Assembly: GCA_003439945.1 (NCBI GenBank) | Contig: QVRM01002267.1 | Coordinates: 62,001-126,000 of the forward strand | Length of the DNA: 64,000 nt | Direction: 5' to 3' | Source: Dermanyssus gallinae | Taxonomy: Eukaryota > Arthropoda > Arachnida > Mesostigmata > Dermanyssidae | Part shown: piece after piece, positions 12,230-24,034 of the stretch | Position numbering within the stretch: position 1 is the first letter of the stretch | Layout: every line of letters starts with the position of its first letter | Notes under the pieces: model-generated | Databases searched by the model: none | Seen by the model: the letters and a program-made list of their open reading frames with translations, nothing else | Told to the model about the DNA's origin: nothing | Made by a program: the position numbers and the translations under genes

Positions 12230-12545
12230 ATTTAGAAATATCGCATCAAAGAGGCATACATCATGAGGTTCGAATCTGCGACTCGTATGTAAGAGTCGCC
12301 GGCGTTGCCATTATATGTATACGATTTGCGAAAGGACGATGACCGGAATTGACCCAGATTTTTTACGCAAACATGTACATTGATAAAACTAAAATTGAAA
12401 CAAATATGTACACATAAGTGCACGGGTTCGAGCCCCCCCCCCCCCTGTTGCACATTTGTATTTATTGGGTTTGTCTTACGAAGCAATGCAAAAGCAGTCC
12501 GTGGACGTTAAATGTTGGCTGAGGGTCAGCCGAAGAAGGTTTTGC
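12230..12545 (+). repeat. tRNA-derived SINE (family A), with C tract
   Basis: Holds two tRNA-like B boxes (GGTTCGAATCTGC near 12268; GGGTTCGAGCCC near 12424, running into a C tract). The 3' body, with TGCACATTTGTATTTATTGG and GCAGTCCGTGGACGTTAAAT, matches the body of the copy at 38420-38615. Two copies with the same head and body support a SINE family. Confidence 0.6.
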
Positions 12546-12693
12546 CTGTCAAGTCGTCAACACTACGCCATTGCCTGTCTCCAATTGAATAAACTAGCAC
12601 TTGCATTTTAAGCAAGTAGTATTGTTTAAAAATACAAAAGATATATATATACATATATGTTTCTGCAATTAACATGAGCTGACTGCGCCGTAA

Positions 12694-12737
<44 letters not shown>

Positions 12738-13053
12738 AGCTAACTATTTTACGTGTTAGGCTATTTGCATAAAGAACATCAATCGTACAGCAAAGTTCAC
12801 GGCATTTTGGGCTTACTCACCATTGTTGTTGTTGAGTGGATTTTCATATTTACGAAAGGTACTAGTCGCGTGGTCGTTTTGACATCAACAAGCAACTTTG
12901 GTAGATTTGTCTGGAACGTGAAACGTTTCACGCACAAATGCAATGTTCTATCTCTCCATGCATCGTTAATTTGATTGTTATAAGGCTCGAAACGGCTCGA
13001 ACGAGACGAAACTCATCAGGTATAGCGGCGTCTTGGTTTTCGCTTAGTTGACG
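12546..13053. repeat. Spacer before cassette 5
   Basis: Contains a TA tract at about 12702-12732 and otherwise nothing recognisable. Confidence 0.5.
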
Positions 13054-13112
13054 CTTCAAAGGCTGGCGCGCTAGCCTCACCTACGAGCTCGTTACGCTCG
13101 GAACGAGACTAA
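13054..13112 (+). promoter_or_regulatory. Cassette 5 promoter element
   Basis: TTCAAAGGCTGGCGCGCTAG then CCTCACC, followed by GGAACGAGACTAAG. An extra CGAGCTCG palindrome lies between the boxes. It is about 430 bp before the ATG, one of the longest distances. Confidence 0.6.
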
Positions 13113-13484
13113 GTTGCCTGCCAGTTGGCTCCGCGAGTTTTACCAGTCGGGGTGAGATCAATGGCCAATTCAAACCCAATCGTCCTCACTGGAGAAACTC
13201 AGGCGTAGTATTGCCGGGGTAGTGGATGCACTGGGTTCTCATCCAGTTCCAACCCAATCGTGCTTTTGTAATTTGCGCACTTCTAGCGCACTACAGGTGA
13301 TTTCCGCCTTTATTCAGCGCTTTATTCAGTTTGTTTGGATTGTCTGATGGGGCAGCTTTGTCGCTCGTGTGTACGTGTGTGTTGTGTCGGTGGTTGAAAA
13401 CTGAAGATGAAGTGAACTGTTGTTTGTTGGTTTAGCGAAAAAAATTCAATAAAGTTTGGTTTGCTAATTTGATACGGCATCATC

Positions 13485-14354
13485 ATGCGACCGTTACTAC
13501 CGCGGTGTGTGTCAACGCGGTCGCCACAGACGGTTGGTTTTGTGCATTGGGTGCACGATAGCCTCCTAGTGCTGGCTCTGTTTGTCGCGCAACTTCTCGA
13601 CCAATTGCAAACGACTACGGCGATCGGTATGTATTTACGAGTCATATCGATAGAGTAGTAAGTACATCGTTTATCATTACAACAGCCTGTTAACTACCAG
13701 CTAATTTAGCGGTTTGTCGTCCGTCGAAGGCTGACGCCGTTGGCTGTCTGATCCAGCATCTTTTCGGCATAACTTTGCTGCACACTTTATCGGGTGCTAG
13801 TTGAGAGTGAGAAACACAGATCGTTTCGACAGAAAGATCGCTCACACACAGTTTGCGTATGAAATGCGGTGATTGTGCTGCGATCTATCTACTATCGCAA
13901 AGTCGAATATAGCTAGGTCTAACTTTGCATTAGCCAGTGTAGTTGTAGTAGTTTAGTTACCGATCGAGTAACTAACGACAAGGCGCCGCGCTATTTGGAT
14001 CCGTTGCAACCGCTTTGTTGCTTCGGAACGTTTGCGCTGACCGGCCTGGATAAACTCCGCCACTGATATTCGAAGACGCCGTTCGCCTTGAGACGATGCA
14101 GTCCGCAAAGCACGTGAAGGCGGGCCGAACAGTGACGCTTACCTGCGCCCTCAGTGAGGGTGACGACGTCACCTTCTCGTGGAGTCGAACCGGCGTCCTT
14201 CTACGCAAAGAAGGCCGGATCGACATCGTGTCCTCGCCAATCATGTCTTCGCTATCGCTGAGAAATGTTCAGCCGGCCGACGCTGGAACCTACGTCTGTG
14301 TTGCCCGGAACTCACTGTCCGAGCAGAAGGCTTCCGTTACGCTAACTGTGGAAG
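13485..14354 (+). CDS. Dscam: Short Dscam variable cassette 5 (leader + Ig1 exon)
   Basis: Leader exon 13485-13626 (47 codons + 1 base) starts MRPLLPRCVSTRSPQ and has hydrophobic core LLVLALFVAQLL, with donor GTATGT. The 449-bp intron ends ATATTCGAAG, a weak acceptor, but the only one giving the right phase and the expected DAVRLETM start. Ig exon 14076-14354 encodes VTLTCALSEGDDV, FSWSRTGVLL, DAGTYVCVARN and LSEQKASVTLTVEG. The YVCVARN and LSEQKAS features pair it with cassette 4. Confidence 0.83.
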
Positions 14355-14488
14355 GTATATATAAGGGTGACATGTGTATTTAGGTATACATGCCAAGCGA
14401 GCAATAAATCAGTATATGTATGTATATATAATACTTTTCTTTGTTGTACGTGTTGTATTAACTAAAGTTACAAAATATAACAGTAATG

Positions 14489-14529
<41 letters not shown>

Positions 14530-14999
14530 ATGAATGGCTCTACCATAAACGAATCGTTTTGTACTGCTGTGAAATGCTTTTGATATCTATTACATTTGTT
14601 ATATTCTAATTAATCATGGCTACGAAAGTGTACGACACTTTAATCATTGAGGTGAAGTACGTGTCGAAATCACGCCTACAAATATATCAGTAGTAGTTTA
14701 GTTGGTCCGTAACCTATAACAACATTGGTTATAATTTATCATAATTGTGCTTTAGTGCGAGCTCTTTATAAAGGGAAACTTACTAGAAAAAACTATTGTA
14801 TTTATTTGCTGTTTAATATCTATATTTGTCTACGGCGAGATTGCGCAAAAATGAAAATCTAACCCACCAAGTGCACTCAGTGCTGTCGATTGTGGTGTGA
14901 AACAAATATTCAGTTCATATATTTATGATCACACGAAACCCCTGCATAACAAAATTGACAGAAGATATATTACTGTTTTGTCGTCTATACAACCTTACG

Positions 15000-15079
<80 letters not shown>

Positions 15080-15084
15080 CTCGC
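14355..15084. repeat. Spacer with long TA tracts
   Basis: Non-coding. It contains (TA)n at about 14492-14526 and a very long interrupted tract at about 14999-15075, which ends at a LINE 3' end. Confidence 0.6.
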
Positions 15085-15256
15085 TACAGGAGACAAGAGG
15101 GCGGGCGAATACTTACTGCAACGTCTGTCATTAGATGTTCAAAGAGGGAATGCCGCCTCGATTAGAGGTACCCTGCTAGGTGGACCAACCCTAGCCTGGA
15201 CCTAATGCTTTGAGTTATGCCCCAAGCGGGCTGTGCACATGTTCTTACATCACAAT

Positions 15257-15258
<2 letters not shown>
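15085..15258 (+). mobile_element. LINE 3'-end fragment between TA arrays
   Basis: Plus-strand reading GDKRAGEYLLQRLSLDVQRG followed by NAASIRGTLL is the conserved C-terminal tail of a non-LTR retrotransposon polyprotein. A near-identical tail lies at 24098-24433 on the other strand. The shared 3' UTR includes GGGCTGTGCACATGTTCTTA. TA tracts flank both sides, so it seems to have inserted into a TA microsatellite. Confidence 0.65.
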
Positions 15259-15311
<53 letters not shown>

Positions 15312-15508
15312 GGTTTAGTAAGATGTTTGGAATACGGTATTATTTATTTAACTACAAGATTAATATCGCACTTTCAAAAAACATACGTATATACAAAAGG
15401 CAAAGCTTCAATCTAGTCGTACGGATCCACCCTGCATAGTTGGGAAGCGTAACATTGATGACTATTTATCTGGCTGATGCTCTGGTCTAGATGATGAACT
15501 GATGGATA

Positions 15509-15570
15509 GTTCGAAGCTGAGCGCCAAAGTCTCGCTACACCGCCGCACGGTGACATGGTAGCGAGGCTAA
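15509..15570 (+). promoter_or_regulatory. Cassette 6 promoter element
   Basis: TTCGAAGCTGAGCGCCAAAG followed by TCTCGC, then GGTAGCGAGGCTAA. Both boxes fit the consensus very well. It is about 250 bp before the ATG. Confidence 0.65.
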
Positions 15571-15759
15571 CCTAAGCAAAACAATCCCGTTCATATTAGT
15601 CTATCAGGCGTCATCGTAGTCTTCTCCATTTGAACAGTTGCTCCGCGAGTGCCTTCTCCGGAGCGATCTCTTGTTGCGATCAGGGCTCTAAATATTTGAG
15701 GTGTTGGTGCTGTTCGACATCTGACCTCAAAAAGATAGCGGATTGTTCTGTTAAGCAAA

Positions 15760-16388
15760 ATGCTGTCTGAAGTGACCATATACCTTGTGTCGTGTATCGT
15801 TCTCTCGGTGGAAACAGTCCCGATAAAGGCTACGACGTCCTCTGCAGCTCGACACTTAAGTGAGTGACTCAGATTTCTCTAGGTTTTCTTCTGCCGGCTC
15901 TGACGGCTATTCTTCGTTTCATATATATATATATATATATTTGTTTTTTTTTTATATACACGCTTATGCATATAGCGTGTATAGAAAAAATTGCTTATGC
16001 ATACAAGTGGTGCACACATGTACCATTTCGCATGCAAATATTAAGCTATACTTTTAAACTAAACGTCAAATCCCCTGGCTGCTGAACCTCGTTCGAAACG
16101 ACACCAATTAAGCTCCCGTACGGCTGGATCGACTTGAGTCCAAGTCGACAAGGGCCGGCCGTCGTGTCTCCTTCGTGTGCGATGCGTACGAGGGCGATGA
16201 AGTCGTATTTTCGTGGATGAGGAACGGCAACCTCTTGAAGGCCGGCAACTTCGTTCGCGTGTCGTCGAATGAAGCCAGTTCAACGGTGACCATTCTCAAC
16301 GTGCAGTTGTCGGATGCCGGAGCCTACACGTGTGTAGCACGTAATCGTCTGTCCGAGGACAGGGCAACGGCAGATCTGCATGTCGAAG
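15760..16388 (+). CDS. Dscam: Short Dscam variable cassette 6 (leader + Ig1 exon)
   Basis: Leader exon 15760-15859 starts MLSEVTIYLVSCIVLSVET and ends in phase 1 at donor GTGAGT. Its single last base is A where most leaders end in G, so the junction codon becomes ACT. The 253-bp intron ends CCAATTAAG, a poor acceptor supported by phase and by PVRLDRLESKSTRAGRRVSF. Ig exon 16113-16388 has FVCDAYEGDEV, FSWMRNGNLL, DAGAYTCVARN and LSEDRATADLHVEG. All core Ig residues are present. Confidence 0.83.
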
Positions 16389-16571
16389 GTGGAGATTGTC
16401 GTGTATCGGAATTGATATTTCATGGACTCTGTTTCCGTTTTCGTTTGAAGCAATTGGACAGTTCCGTTTATTAATATTCGCGTTTGACTTAAATTGAAGT
16501 GCCAACTCGTACTTGAAACATAACACAAAAATCGGATTGCGCGTTAATATATATGTTTTAATATAAACTGA

Positions 16572-16660
<89 letters not shown>

Positions 16661-16854
16661 TTTATACAGCTTTAACGCATTGGCAAAGTTGACTCCCTCT
16701 TATGCCGTATGTGCAACTCAGGCAAGGCTGCAATGAATAAAACACTGCTACAAATTATCTCAAAACCTAAGACTGGATTTTATTGAGTTTGTGAGCCCCA
16801 CAGTACCGTGGTTTTAACAATGAGGTCCGGTGTGCCTCATGCATTGTGCCAGTT

Positions 16855-16931
<77 letters not shown>

Positions 16932-17145
16932 GGTGTTAGATTTTCGCGCAAAGCTCTGCCCTCTTTGCAGTCTGCCATGCTTGAAAACAAATCAAGGTTG
17001 TTGGGCTGGTAGATCCAAAATAGAACGTTAGTCAATGGAAAAGCGCGTACAGATTGTGAACATTTAGGCGACGCTAGAGGCGAACTCTTACGGCGTGCTA
17101 TGTATGGTGTAGATATCCGACGTTGCGAGAGTAATCGTGCAATAA
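16389..17145. repeat. Spacer with long TA arrays
   Basis: Contains (TA)n at about 16575-16657 (interrupted) and a long pure tract at about 16859-16921. I see no gene. Confidence 0.65.
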
Positions 17146-17625
17146 CGTGTGCTATAGTTTCTCAGGAGAGTACATAGGTTTAGTACATAATGTGCCAAGT
17201 CGTAGAAGACCACGGAGCGCTCGTTTGGATGAAAATATTGCCGTTGTCAGTGGCCGACATTGTGAAACAACGTTTGGAACACATTGCTTTAGAGTTGTTG
17301 CCAACAAATGGGTTGTTCGTGCACTTCAACCTGCCATATTTTGAGATCGGATCTGGCCATGTATCCATGTAATATTCAGCTGAAGTAAGATATAGAGGCT
17401 CAGAACTATTTGGACAAACTTTGCCAACTGGACAAACTTTAGGAATGATGCAGCGGATAAACTTCGCCAACTGGCTTTGGGGATGATGCAGCGTGATGAC
17501 AATTCTAAGAGAAAAATTCTCTTTCCCGACAAAGCCCATTTTTGCCGGAATGGTATTGTGAACAAACGAAACAAACAAGAAACCCAGGTCGTATCTGGGC
17601 AATCACAGACCCCCCCGTTACTCAT
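17146..17625 (+). mobile_element. Tc1/mariner-superfamily transposase relic
   Basis: Plus-strand frames give RRRPRSARLDENIAVVSG, then FANWLWGMMQRD and KILFPDKAHFCRNGIVNKRN. The last matches the FSDEAHF-L-G-VNKQN block around the second catalytic Asp of insect Tc1/mariner-like transposases, with Asp-Glu changed to Asp-Lys. A short repeated phrase (CAACTGGACAAACTTTAGGA / CCAACTGGCTTTGGGGATGA) sits inside. Internal stops and deletions make it dead. Confidence 0.6.
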
Positions 17626-17639
17626 GTTACTCATGAAGC

Positions 17640-18475
17640 CCCTGGTCCTAGGAAAATTGTTTTCACTCCACTGTGACTGACAGGCGCTATCGCAGTATGA
17701 TTTTCAGTTATCTTTGGCCGAATTTAGACGGCATCGATGCGAGTGACTCTGGTTGCAACAAGAAGACGCCAGAGGCCACACAGCAAGCGAAATTATTGAG
17801 TTTTTGAGGATAAAGTGCCCCGTTTTATCTTTTGTGGCGAACCAATTATCAAGCCAAACTCTGGCATCTTTCGTAATACGAGAAGCCTTGCTCTGCCATA
17901 GTGTGCCCCATAGATTCTGTTTCGCCCAAATTTTTTTATGTCTAGGATTCTGGAAATGGAACCACTTTTCATCACCAGTCACGAATTGGTGAAAAAATAA
18001 TTTCTTGGAAAAACATTTTTGTGCCTAGAGAGCAGAATCTCACATGGGGTGTTTCGGTTCCCTTGCTTTCGTTCGGTTAGCTCATAATGAACCCATTTCC
18101 CCAACTTTAAGACCAATTGCCCGACTTTCAGGCGCATGGAAATGCTTTGTTGGCACTGTGTACAACTAAGAGCATGGTTTCCGTAAGCTTCCTCCGTCAG
18201 CATTTCATGCGCTTCCGTCGCAGTTTTTTTTTCAAAAGAAAACAGAAAATCTAGGAGTTGCGCAAATCTTGCTTGTTGGGCACAAAGTTAGACATTGATT
18301 TGAACTATGCAGTCCGGCAAAACACTTGAGTGTTTCTCGGTTGGAAACCGCTGTCAGACTCCACAACGACAAAGTGACACCATTGGCGATAGACGACACT
18401 GATAGCAGCGCCCCCTGCAAACAAGCGGATTTTCCAGTTTCATATTGATACACCTAGCATATATATATATATATA
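17640..18475 (-). mobile_element. mariner-like transposon relic
   Basis: Minus-strand frames read EEAYGNHALSCTQC and YELTERKQGNRNTPCEILL (helix-turn-helix region), then TGDEKWFHFQNPRHKKIWAK, the mariner block around the first catalytic Asp. The frames are split, so it is not functional. The left end near 18470 begins TGCTAGGTGTATCAATATGA on the minus strand, next to a TA tract, as expected for mariner's TA target. Confidence 0.72.
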
Positions 18476-19936
18476 TATACTTGCAACACTAGCAACGTCC
18501 CTCGCTAGTGGTTCAAATTATACGAACAAAATCTATAAATGAAGGATTTCGTTTTTTTCTCTCCGATACAACGTTGGAACTACGAGGCGTTGCAATGAGT
18601 GACGCGGTTGTGTTCTCTGGCGTCGTCACAAAATTTTGTTAGTTTCATTTCGTTGAGTCACACGACCACCGTTGTTCGTAACGCGGCCTTAGTTCTAGTA
18701 GTTCGCTGGACTGTAGGTTGGCCAATTTGGTGGCCCGGCGTTCGGCGCGACCGGTAGCAATCTCAACATCACATCTGGCACGTGGCAGCTTCTCCGGCGG
18801 TTGTGCACGTTGACTGAGACTTAAGCATTGGAGATCGTGGCGCAAATATACCACCTTATCTATTATGATATGACTTTATTGTATTACCTTCGTACGACCT
18901 CCACCATGCCAATCTCCAGTACAGAGACGTATGAAACGTGTGACAAAAACGACGTGTAACGTAAACTGCCGAACACACGCAAATCTCGTTCGTTTTGCCG
19001 GCACTATAGCCACCTACTCTGCGGTGACACTGCAAGTGGTATTCGGTTGGTCGTTGTATTGCCTATTGACTTAAGGGTCTCTCTCAGCAGCAGCAGCTAA
19101 CTGGTGTTCTCCCTAGCGCGACTGAGGAAGCCGACGTGGCACCATCATCATCAGCATCTATTGCTTGCTGTGCACGTTTTTAGTACGTTAACATTTCAGC
19201 GTGTCAACCATTACGTTAGCTGTGTGTGCACTGACAATTGAGAATCTCTGTCACGAATCATCGCAGTGCACAAATAGTACATTCGTACTATCTGACCGCC
19301 GCTCATTGTGCAGTGGTGAACTCTGTGAAAGAAATAGAAACGAAACAGTGAGGTTTGGTGACGGTTGTACCACAGGACATGACATGCTGAAGGACATACT
19401 AGTTGAAAGAATAGGACTAGTATGATTAGCTTTTGCTTTATTTGGATCAACTTTGGCAGAGCTGGCAGAGCGTTAGACGCTGATCGAACGTCAAGGATTT
19501 AAATAACTAGTAGTAACCATAGTTGTTGTCAGAATAGTTGTAGTAGTAGTAGCAGTAGTAGTCAAAGTTGGCGTTCAAATTGTACCAAGTACCTACAACT
19601 TTCAAAGGTCTACAACAGTCACAGAGTGGTGGTATCACAGCTGTAGTAGTACCAAGTGTAGTAGCACGTCTTTGTGGCTATATAGTAATAGTCGTCTAGT
19701 ACGTGAACTTCGAAGTGACCTCACTATAGCAGCCAGTGCTAACTGGCTGCCTGGCAAGTTGAAACCGCGTTTGAAATCACCACCACCACCAACACCACCA
19801 CTACCACATTGAAGAATGCGGCAGGCAGCGTATCTGGTAGCGACCGAATTGCCGACGACCGATTAAGGAACGCTTGCGTTGGTCCGCAGCTTGGTGGCGC
19901 GCGCGCGCTGTAACAACTTGAACGTACGTGACAACG
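18476..19936. other. Upstream region of the 540-codon gene
   Basis: No cassette or promoter-element copy seen. It contains short AGT/TAG trinucleotide runs near 19540-19560 and a CCACCA-rich run near 19785-19805. The promoter and 5' UTR of the gene at 19937 presumably lie here, but no clear signal stands out. Confidence 0.4.
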
Positions 19937-21559
19937 ATGTTCATTCAAGACTACCTGGTGATGCTCGTGATCGAGTTCTGTCACTGGCAACATGTCCTCT
20001 GGCTGTGTGAGTGTCTCGGCCTGATCGAACTGCCCAAACAGATAACGGCGTCCAGTGATCCCGTCGGCACGGCTGGAACGACATCACCATCGACAGAAGT
20101 GATCGGCTCGTACGGCGGCGACAACAACGACGACGACGACCACTTGGGTTACGGTTTGGTGTGCTCAAGCTTTGAAGGATGTGTGCGAAAGTTCAAGTCG
20201 TTGCGACAGCATCCCGAAGTCGTCGCTTGGACGCTGGTCGCAGCCGCAGCAGCAGTGTTCATGATTGTCATCCCCGCGACCGTCCGATGTCTGAGGTACA
20301 TTCGGCGTAGACACGGAAAGCAGCCATATGCGAAGCAGCAGAAGAAGAATAATAATCATAATAAGGAACTCACTGGCCGAGCGAGCCCGGTCCCGCCCGG
20401 CCACCGGCGAGATGACCACCAACAGCCAGCAGAGGTGGCGGCGGCTTCGTTGAGAGGCGGTGGCGAAGCTGACAGCCTCCTATTCGATCAGTCGTTCGCT
20501 ACCGAGAGCAGCAGCATAGGCAGTAGTTATGAGCGAATTTCGGACACGATTCGTTTCGAGCCCGGTGACAGCACAATGTTTGTCGAGCAATCGGATGATG
20601 ATGATGATGATAATGAGACGTACTTCGTCGAAACGAACTCGGAGGAGCACAGCGGAGATTATGCGACGTCGGTCTACTACTCGGCTGACAAGGTGCTCAA
20701 CGATCTGCTTCCGTGCATGACTGTCGCTGCTGTGCTGGACGTCGGTCGTCTGTTTCGCATGCTCTCCGTACAGAACGCTACTGAGATCCAGGAGAATGTG
20801 TTCCAGCTCGAGTGCATTCCGCTCGACGGCCAGCTGGAGGTTTTGCGCCTGGCCGTGACGCCGGTGACGCTCGGTAGCGTGGCGACGATTCAGAGCGAGG
20901 TGCGCTTACTCGAGCGGATCCGCCGTACGCTGGTCGGCGCCCAGGCTCGGGAAAGGCGGCATCTGCCGATCATCCGCGAGGTCGTGGCGCTTCGAGACAA
21001 TCTGGCCAAGCTGCGTCAGCGCTCGTTCGTAGACTCGTCGTACGAACCCGTCGTACGAGACTATGTGGCAGTGGTGTCCGTCGCCGAGGTTGAGGTGGCG
21101 CCCGAGGCGCTCTTCAAAGGCAGCGCGCCGATTCCGCTCCTGATCAGCGTCCTCGAGCAGGCCAACTTCAGCTTGGCGTCGTTGCGGCGAGTGCTGCCCG
21201 GATTAACGAACTTTCACCGGCTTTCGCTGGTGAGCTGGCCAATCGATGTCGATTTTGACATTGATGGCGAGCGGCATGTCGTGGTCGATTCGCAGGGCAT
21301 CCTGGTCAAGCACTGCCCCGAACTGCTCCACGCCGGAATTCCTCTCAGCGAGTTTCGCCTGTTCACGAGCACCATTCTACAGGACCTCGACTCGGATCCC
21401 GCTAAGGACGCATCCGATATCCAGTACTGTGCTCGGGTGCTGTTCAGTTTGGGCGCAACCACGCCCCTCAGAAAGCTATTGGACTGGAGAAAACACTACC
21501 TGAACACGTCGCAGCGCGACGAGGGAATTGAGAGCAGCTGTAACGGCAGCTTGGAATAA
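19937..21559 (+). CDS. Uncharacterised intronless membrane protein inside the array
   Basis: A single open frame of 540 codons from ATG 19937; the GTG nine bases upstream is not needed. I recognise no family. Residues about 2-27 are hydrophobic (DYLVMLVIEFCHW...). A stronger membrane segment at about 95-117 (VVAWTLVAAAAAVFMIVIPA) is followed by basic CLRYIRRRHGK. Then come low-complexity Asn/Lys/Gln and acidic stretches (SDDDDDDNETYF), then a 280-residue folded-looking C-terminal part with alternating hydrophobic and charged segments (IQSEVRLLERIRRTLVG, HRLSLVSWPIDVDFDIDG). AATAAA overlaps the stop and another lies near 21650. It lies between cassettes 6 and 7 in the same orientation. A nested gene or retrocopy is possible. 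Confidence 0.7.
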   Translation: MFIQDYLVMLVIEFCHWQHVLWLCECLGLIELPKQITASSDPVGTAGTTSPSTEVIGSYGGDNNDDDDHLGYGLVCSSFEGCVRKFKSLRQHPEVVAWTLVAAAAAVFMIVIPATVRCLRYIRRRHGKQPYAKQQKKNNNHNKELTGRASPVPPGHRRDDHQQPAEVAAASLRGGGEADSLLFDQSFATESSSIGSSYERISDTIRFEPGDSTMFVEQSDDDDDDNETYFVETNSEEHSGDYATSVYYSADKVLNDLLPCMTVAAVLDVGRLFRMLSVQNATEIQENVFQLECIPLDGQLEVLRLAVTPVTLGSVATIQSEVRLLERIRRTLVGAQARERRHLPIIREVVALRDNLAKLRQRSFVDSSYEPVVRDYVAVVSVAEVEVAPEALFKGSAPIPLLISVLEQANFSLASLRRVLPGLTNFHRLSLVSWPIDVDFDIDGERHVVVDSQGILVKHCPELLHAGIPLSEFRLFTSTILQDLDSDPAKDASDIQYCARVLFSLGATTPLRKLLDWRKHYLNTSQRDEGIESSCNGSLE

Positions 21560-22072
21560 ACTTATATCTGACAGGAAATGTTTCGGTCGGTATGCTTTAT
21601 CTCATAGAGGTTTATCTATATATCTGATGATTAGGTTGACAACACGCCATTAAATAAACCTCGTTCACTTACGCTTTTGAGACACATGTAGGTGTATAAT
21701 TAATATTCTACATGTTTAAACGAAAGCTGCATATATATATATATATATATTTTAATGACTCCAACGTTTATACATAGCTTGGTTCATGTGGCCGACCTAC
21801 TACGGTGTACGTCAGAGTTCCATAATATGGCGTATTGATGGTAGTCTATATTCTCATAGTATGAAAATCAATAAAAATTATATACTTTGAGAGCAAGTTT
21901 GAAGTAATAATTGCGTATTATTAGTATTTTCATTTTCTACCGCTTCTGTAACAATTACAAGTGCAACGACAATTATTACTATTGTTGTTATTGTAGAAAA
22001 ATATTTTTAATTGTGTACGAGAATCCTAAAAAGAGAGAGGTGCTCGAGATTACCCGGCGTCGATGAGTTTTT
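21560..22072. other. 3' flank of the 540-codon gene
   Basis: AT-rich non-coding sequence with AATAAA-type signals near 21555, 21652 and 21870 and a short TA tract at 21731-21750. Confidence 0.45.
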
Positions 22073-22147
22073 ATTTTAAAGTTTGCCGCCGTACTCTCGG
22101 CACCATACGATTAAACTGAACGGATTCGCCTGGGCAGGAGAGTTTCT
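22073..22147 (+). promoter_or_regulatory. Cassette 7 promoter element
   Basis: TTTTAAAGTTTGCCGCCGTA followed by CTCTCGGC. The second box is diverged and more distant (GGGCAGGAGAGTTT). It is about 235 bp before the ATG. Confidence 0.55.
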
Positions 22148-22309
22148 CTCCCTGCGGTTGAGACCACGCACTCTCGATGGCTAGATTCAGTGACAGGTAC
22201 AGCGACGTGCTCAATGGCTGGGATCCGAGCCATTCCTGTGAAACAGAGCCATCATTGGCGTTGCTATTGTTGCTGGGGTGGTATTGCCACTGTCGCTTGT
22301 ACCAGCAGG

Positions 22310-22982
22310 ATGCAGCCGCGTCGCGTAACTTCCCTTGTGCCGTTGTGTAGCTTAGCAATGCGGAGTATCGCCATGGTTATCTCGCTGGTTGTATCATCAT
22401 TTGCGGGCGTAGATTCAACGTCGGGTGAGTTGCAAGCACTGTGAAGAACAAGCATGCACAAATACAGAATTCTCCCGCTAAAGAGTATATATAAATACTT
22501 TCTTTCGGGGACAATTGTTTCCCCCCTTCCTTAAAATAGAACAAATAATACCCCCTGTATATTTATATATATAAACGGTATAAAGGACACGCCACCGGGA
22601 TCGGTGTCACGAACGGAAAATGCAACTGGCGGCGTTTTTGTGCCAATATACGCATATCAATGTTTTTTTTTCCATAAACATGTGTTTGCCTAAATTTGTC
22701 AAATAGACAGCATCTCCTTAAAGAGCCTGTTAGCGGAGTCGGCGCGGGCCGGCGATTCGGTCGCGTTGACGTGTACTCTCATTCATGGAAAGGATGTGTC
22801 GTTCTCCTGGATAAAGGACGGCACTTTGGTCCGTCCCGATCACCGATTTGACATCGAGAGCGGCAGAAAGTCTTCAACGCTATCGATTGAAAGTGTGGAA
22901 AATCGCGACAGCGGAAGATACACCTGCATAGCAGCTAGTGTTACCGCTGAAGCTAGAACATCGGCCGTGCTCACTGTAAACG
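22310..22982 (+). CDS. Dscam: Short Dscam variable cassette 7 (leader + Ig1 exon)
   Basis: Leader exon 22310-22424 starts [19 protein letters not shown] and continues [14 protein letters not shown], ending at donor GTGAGT. The 282-bp intron ends TTGTCAAATAG. Ig exon 22707-22982 encodes [20 protein letters not shown], Cys, [23 protein letters not shown] and [12 protein letters not shown] before donor GTATTT. The usual SE(D/E)R before the last strand is TAEAR here. A huge TA array starts 15 bp after the donor, so the next intron begins in microsatellite. Confidence 0.86.
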
Positions 22983-22994
22983 GTATTTGCATAC

Positions 22995-23153
<159 letters not shown>

Positions 23154-23518
23154 CAGAAAACTGTAACACGAAAGAGTGCCGAATTTGCGGCTTTGATTAG
23201 AATTTGTTTTATGTTCACGAAATAATTGGTCACTTGGATTTAGAAGTTTGTCCAACTATTTATATATGTATGTATACCCTAAGATGGTATCTATACCTAT
23301 ATTTACCATAGCCGCCTCTATAGAACGATAATTAATCGCATAATGAGCAAAATATAGATAATTTAATTTTTTTTCTAGTGGTCTATGTTCATCATGATGT
23401 ACGTTTAAACCGCTTTGATTTAAGAATTGGCTCGTTGTACTAGATACACAAGCAGCGTACCTAAGTTTTCTATAATTATTTCTGACATTATTGGCTTTAG
23501 AATGCAGTCGTTCTATAG

Positions 23519-23568
<50 letters not shown>

Positions 23569-23960
23569 GTTGATCTCTTTATTATTATTTATATAACTTC
23601 GTTATGTTAGCACTTTGGAGTGAACAATTGTCTCCGTGAGAACGTGTGATTACGGGTTCTCTAACCCAGGGTTAGCCCAGTTCAACAATGTGCCCCGAAC
23701 AGACGCTGCATTTCCTTGTTGAATGTCGAGCGACAGCCTCTGACGCAAGAGTTCGAATGCTCTCGAGTCTCCTGTCGAAAGATTAAGACTTCTGCCTACG
23801 CGCTGAATCAGTTTGAGCATAAGGGGGCCTGCAGTTCCCATAGTATCGAACGCCAACGGTCAACATTCGTGTGGATAATCCCACTCATCAATCACTGGAA
23901 TATTTTCTGCATTTGTTAGCCTCAGCTAACCTGGAAGAATGACTTGCTCGGTCCGCACCT
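23519..23960 (-). mobile_element. LINE 3'-end fragment (second subfamily)
   Basis: The minus strand encodes LLRQRLSLDIQQGNAASVRG after AFDTMGTAGPLMLKLIQRV, the conserved end of a LINE polyprotein. Its 3' UTR (GTTAGAGAACCCGTAATCAC) leads to a TA tract at 23519-23565. A tail-only relative lies near 29540-29635. Confidence 0.65.
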
Positions 23961-23988
23961 GCCCCGACCATCGAAGGGGCTAATGAGT

Positions 23989-24024
<36 letters not shown>

Positions 24025-24034
24025 CATCATTTAT

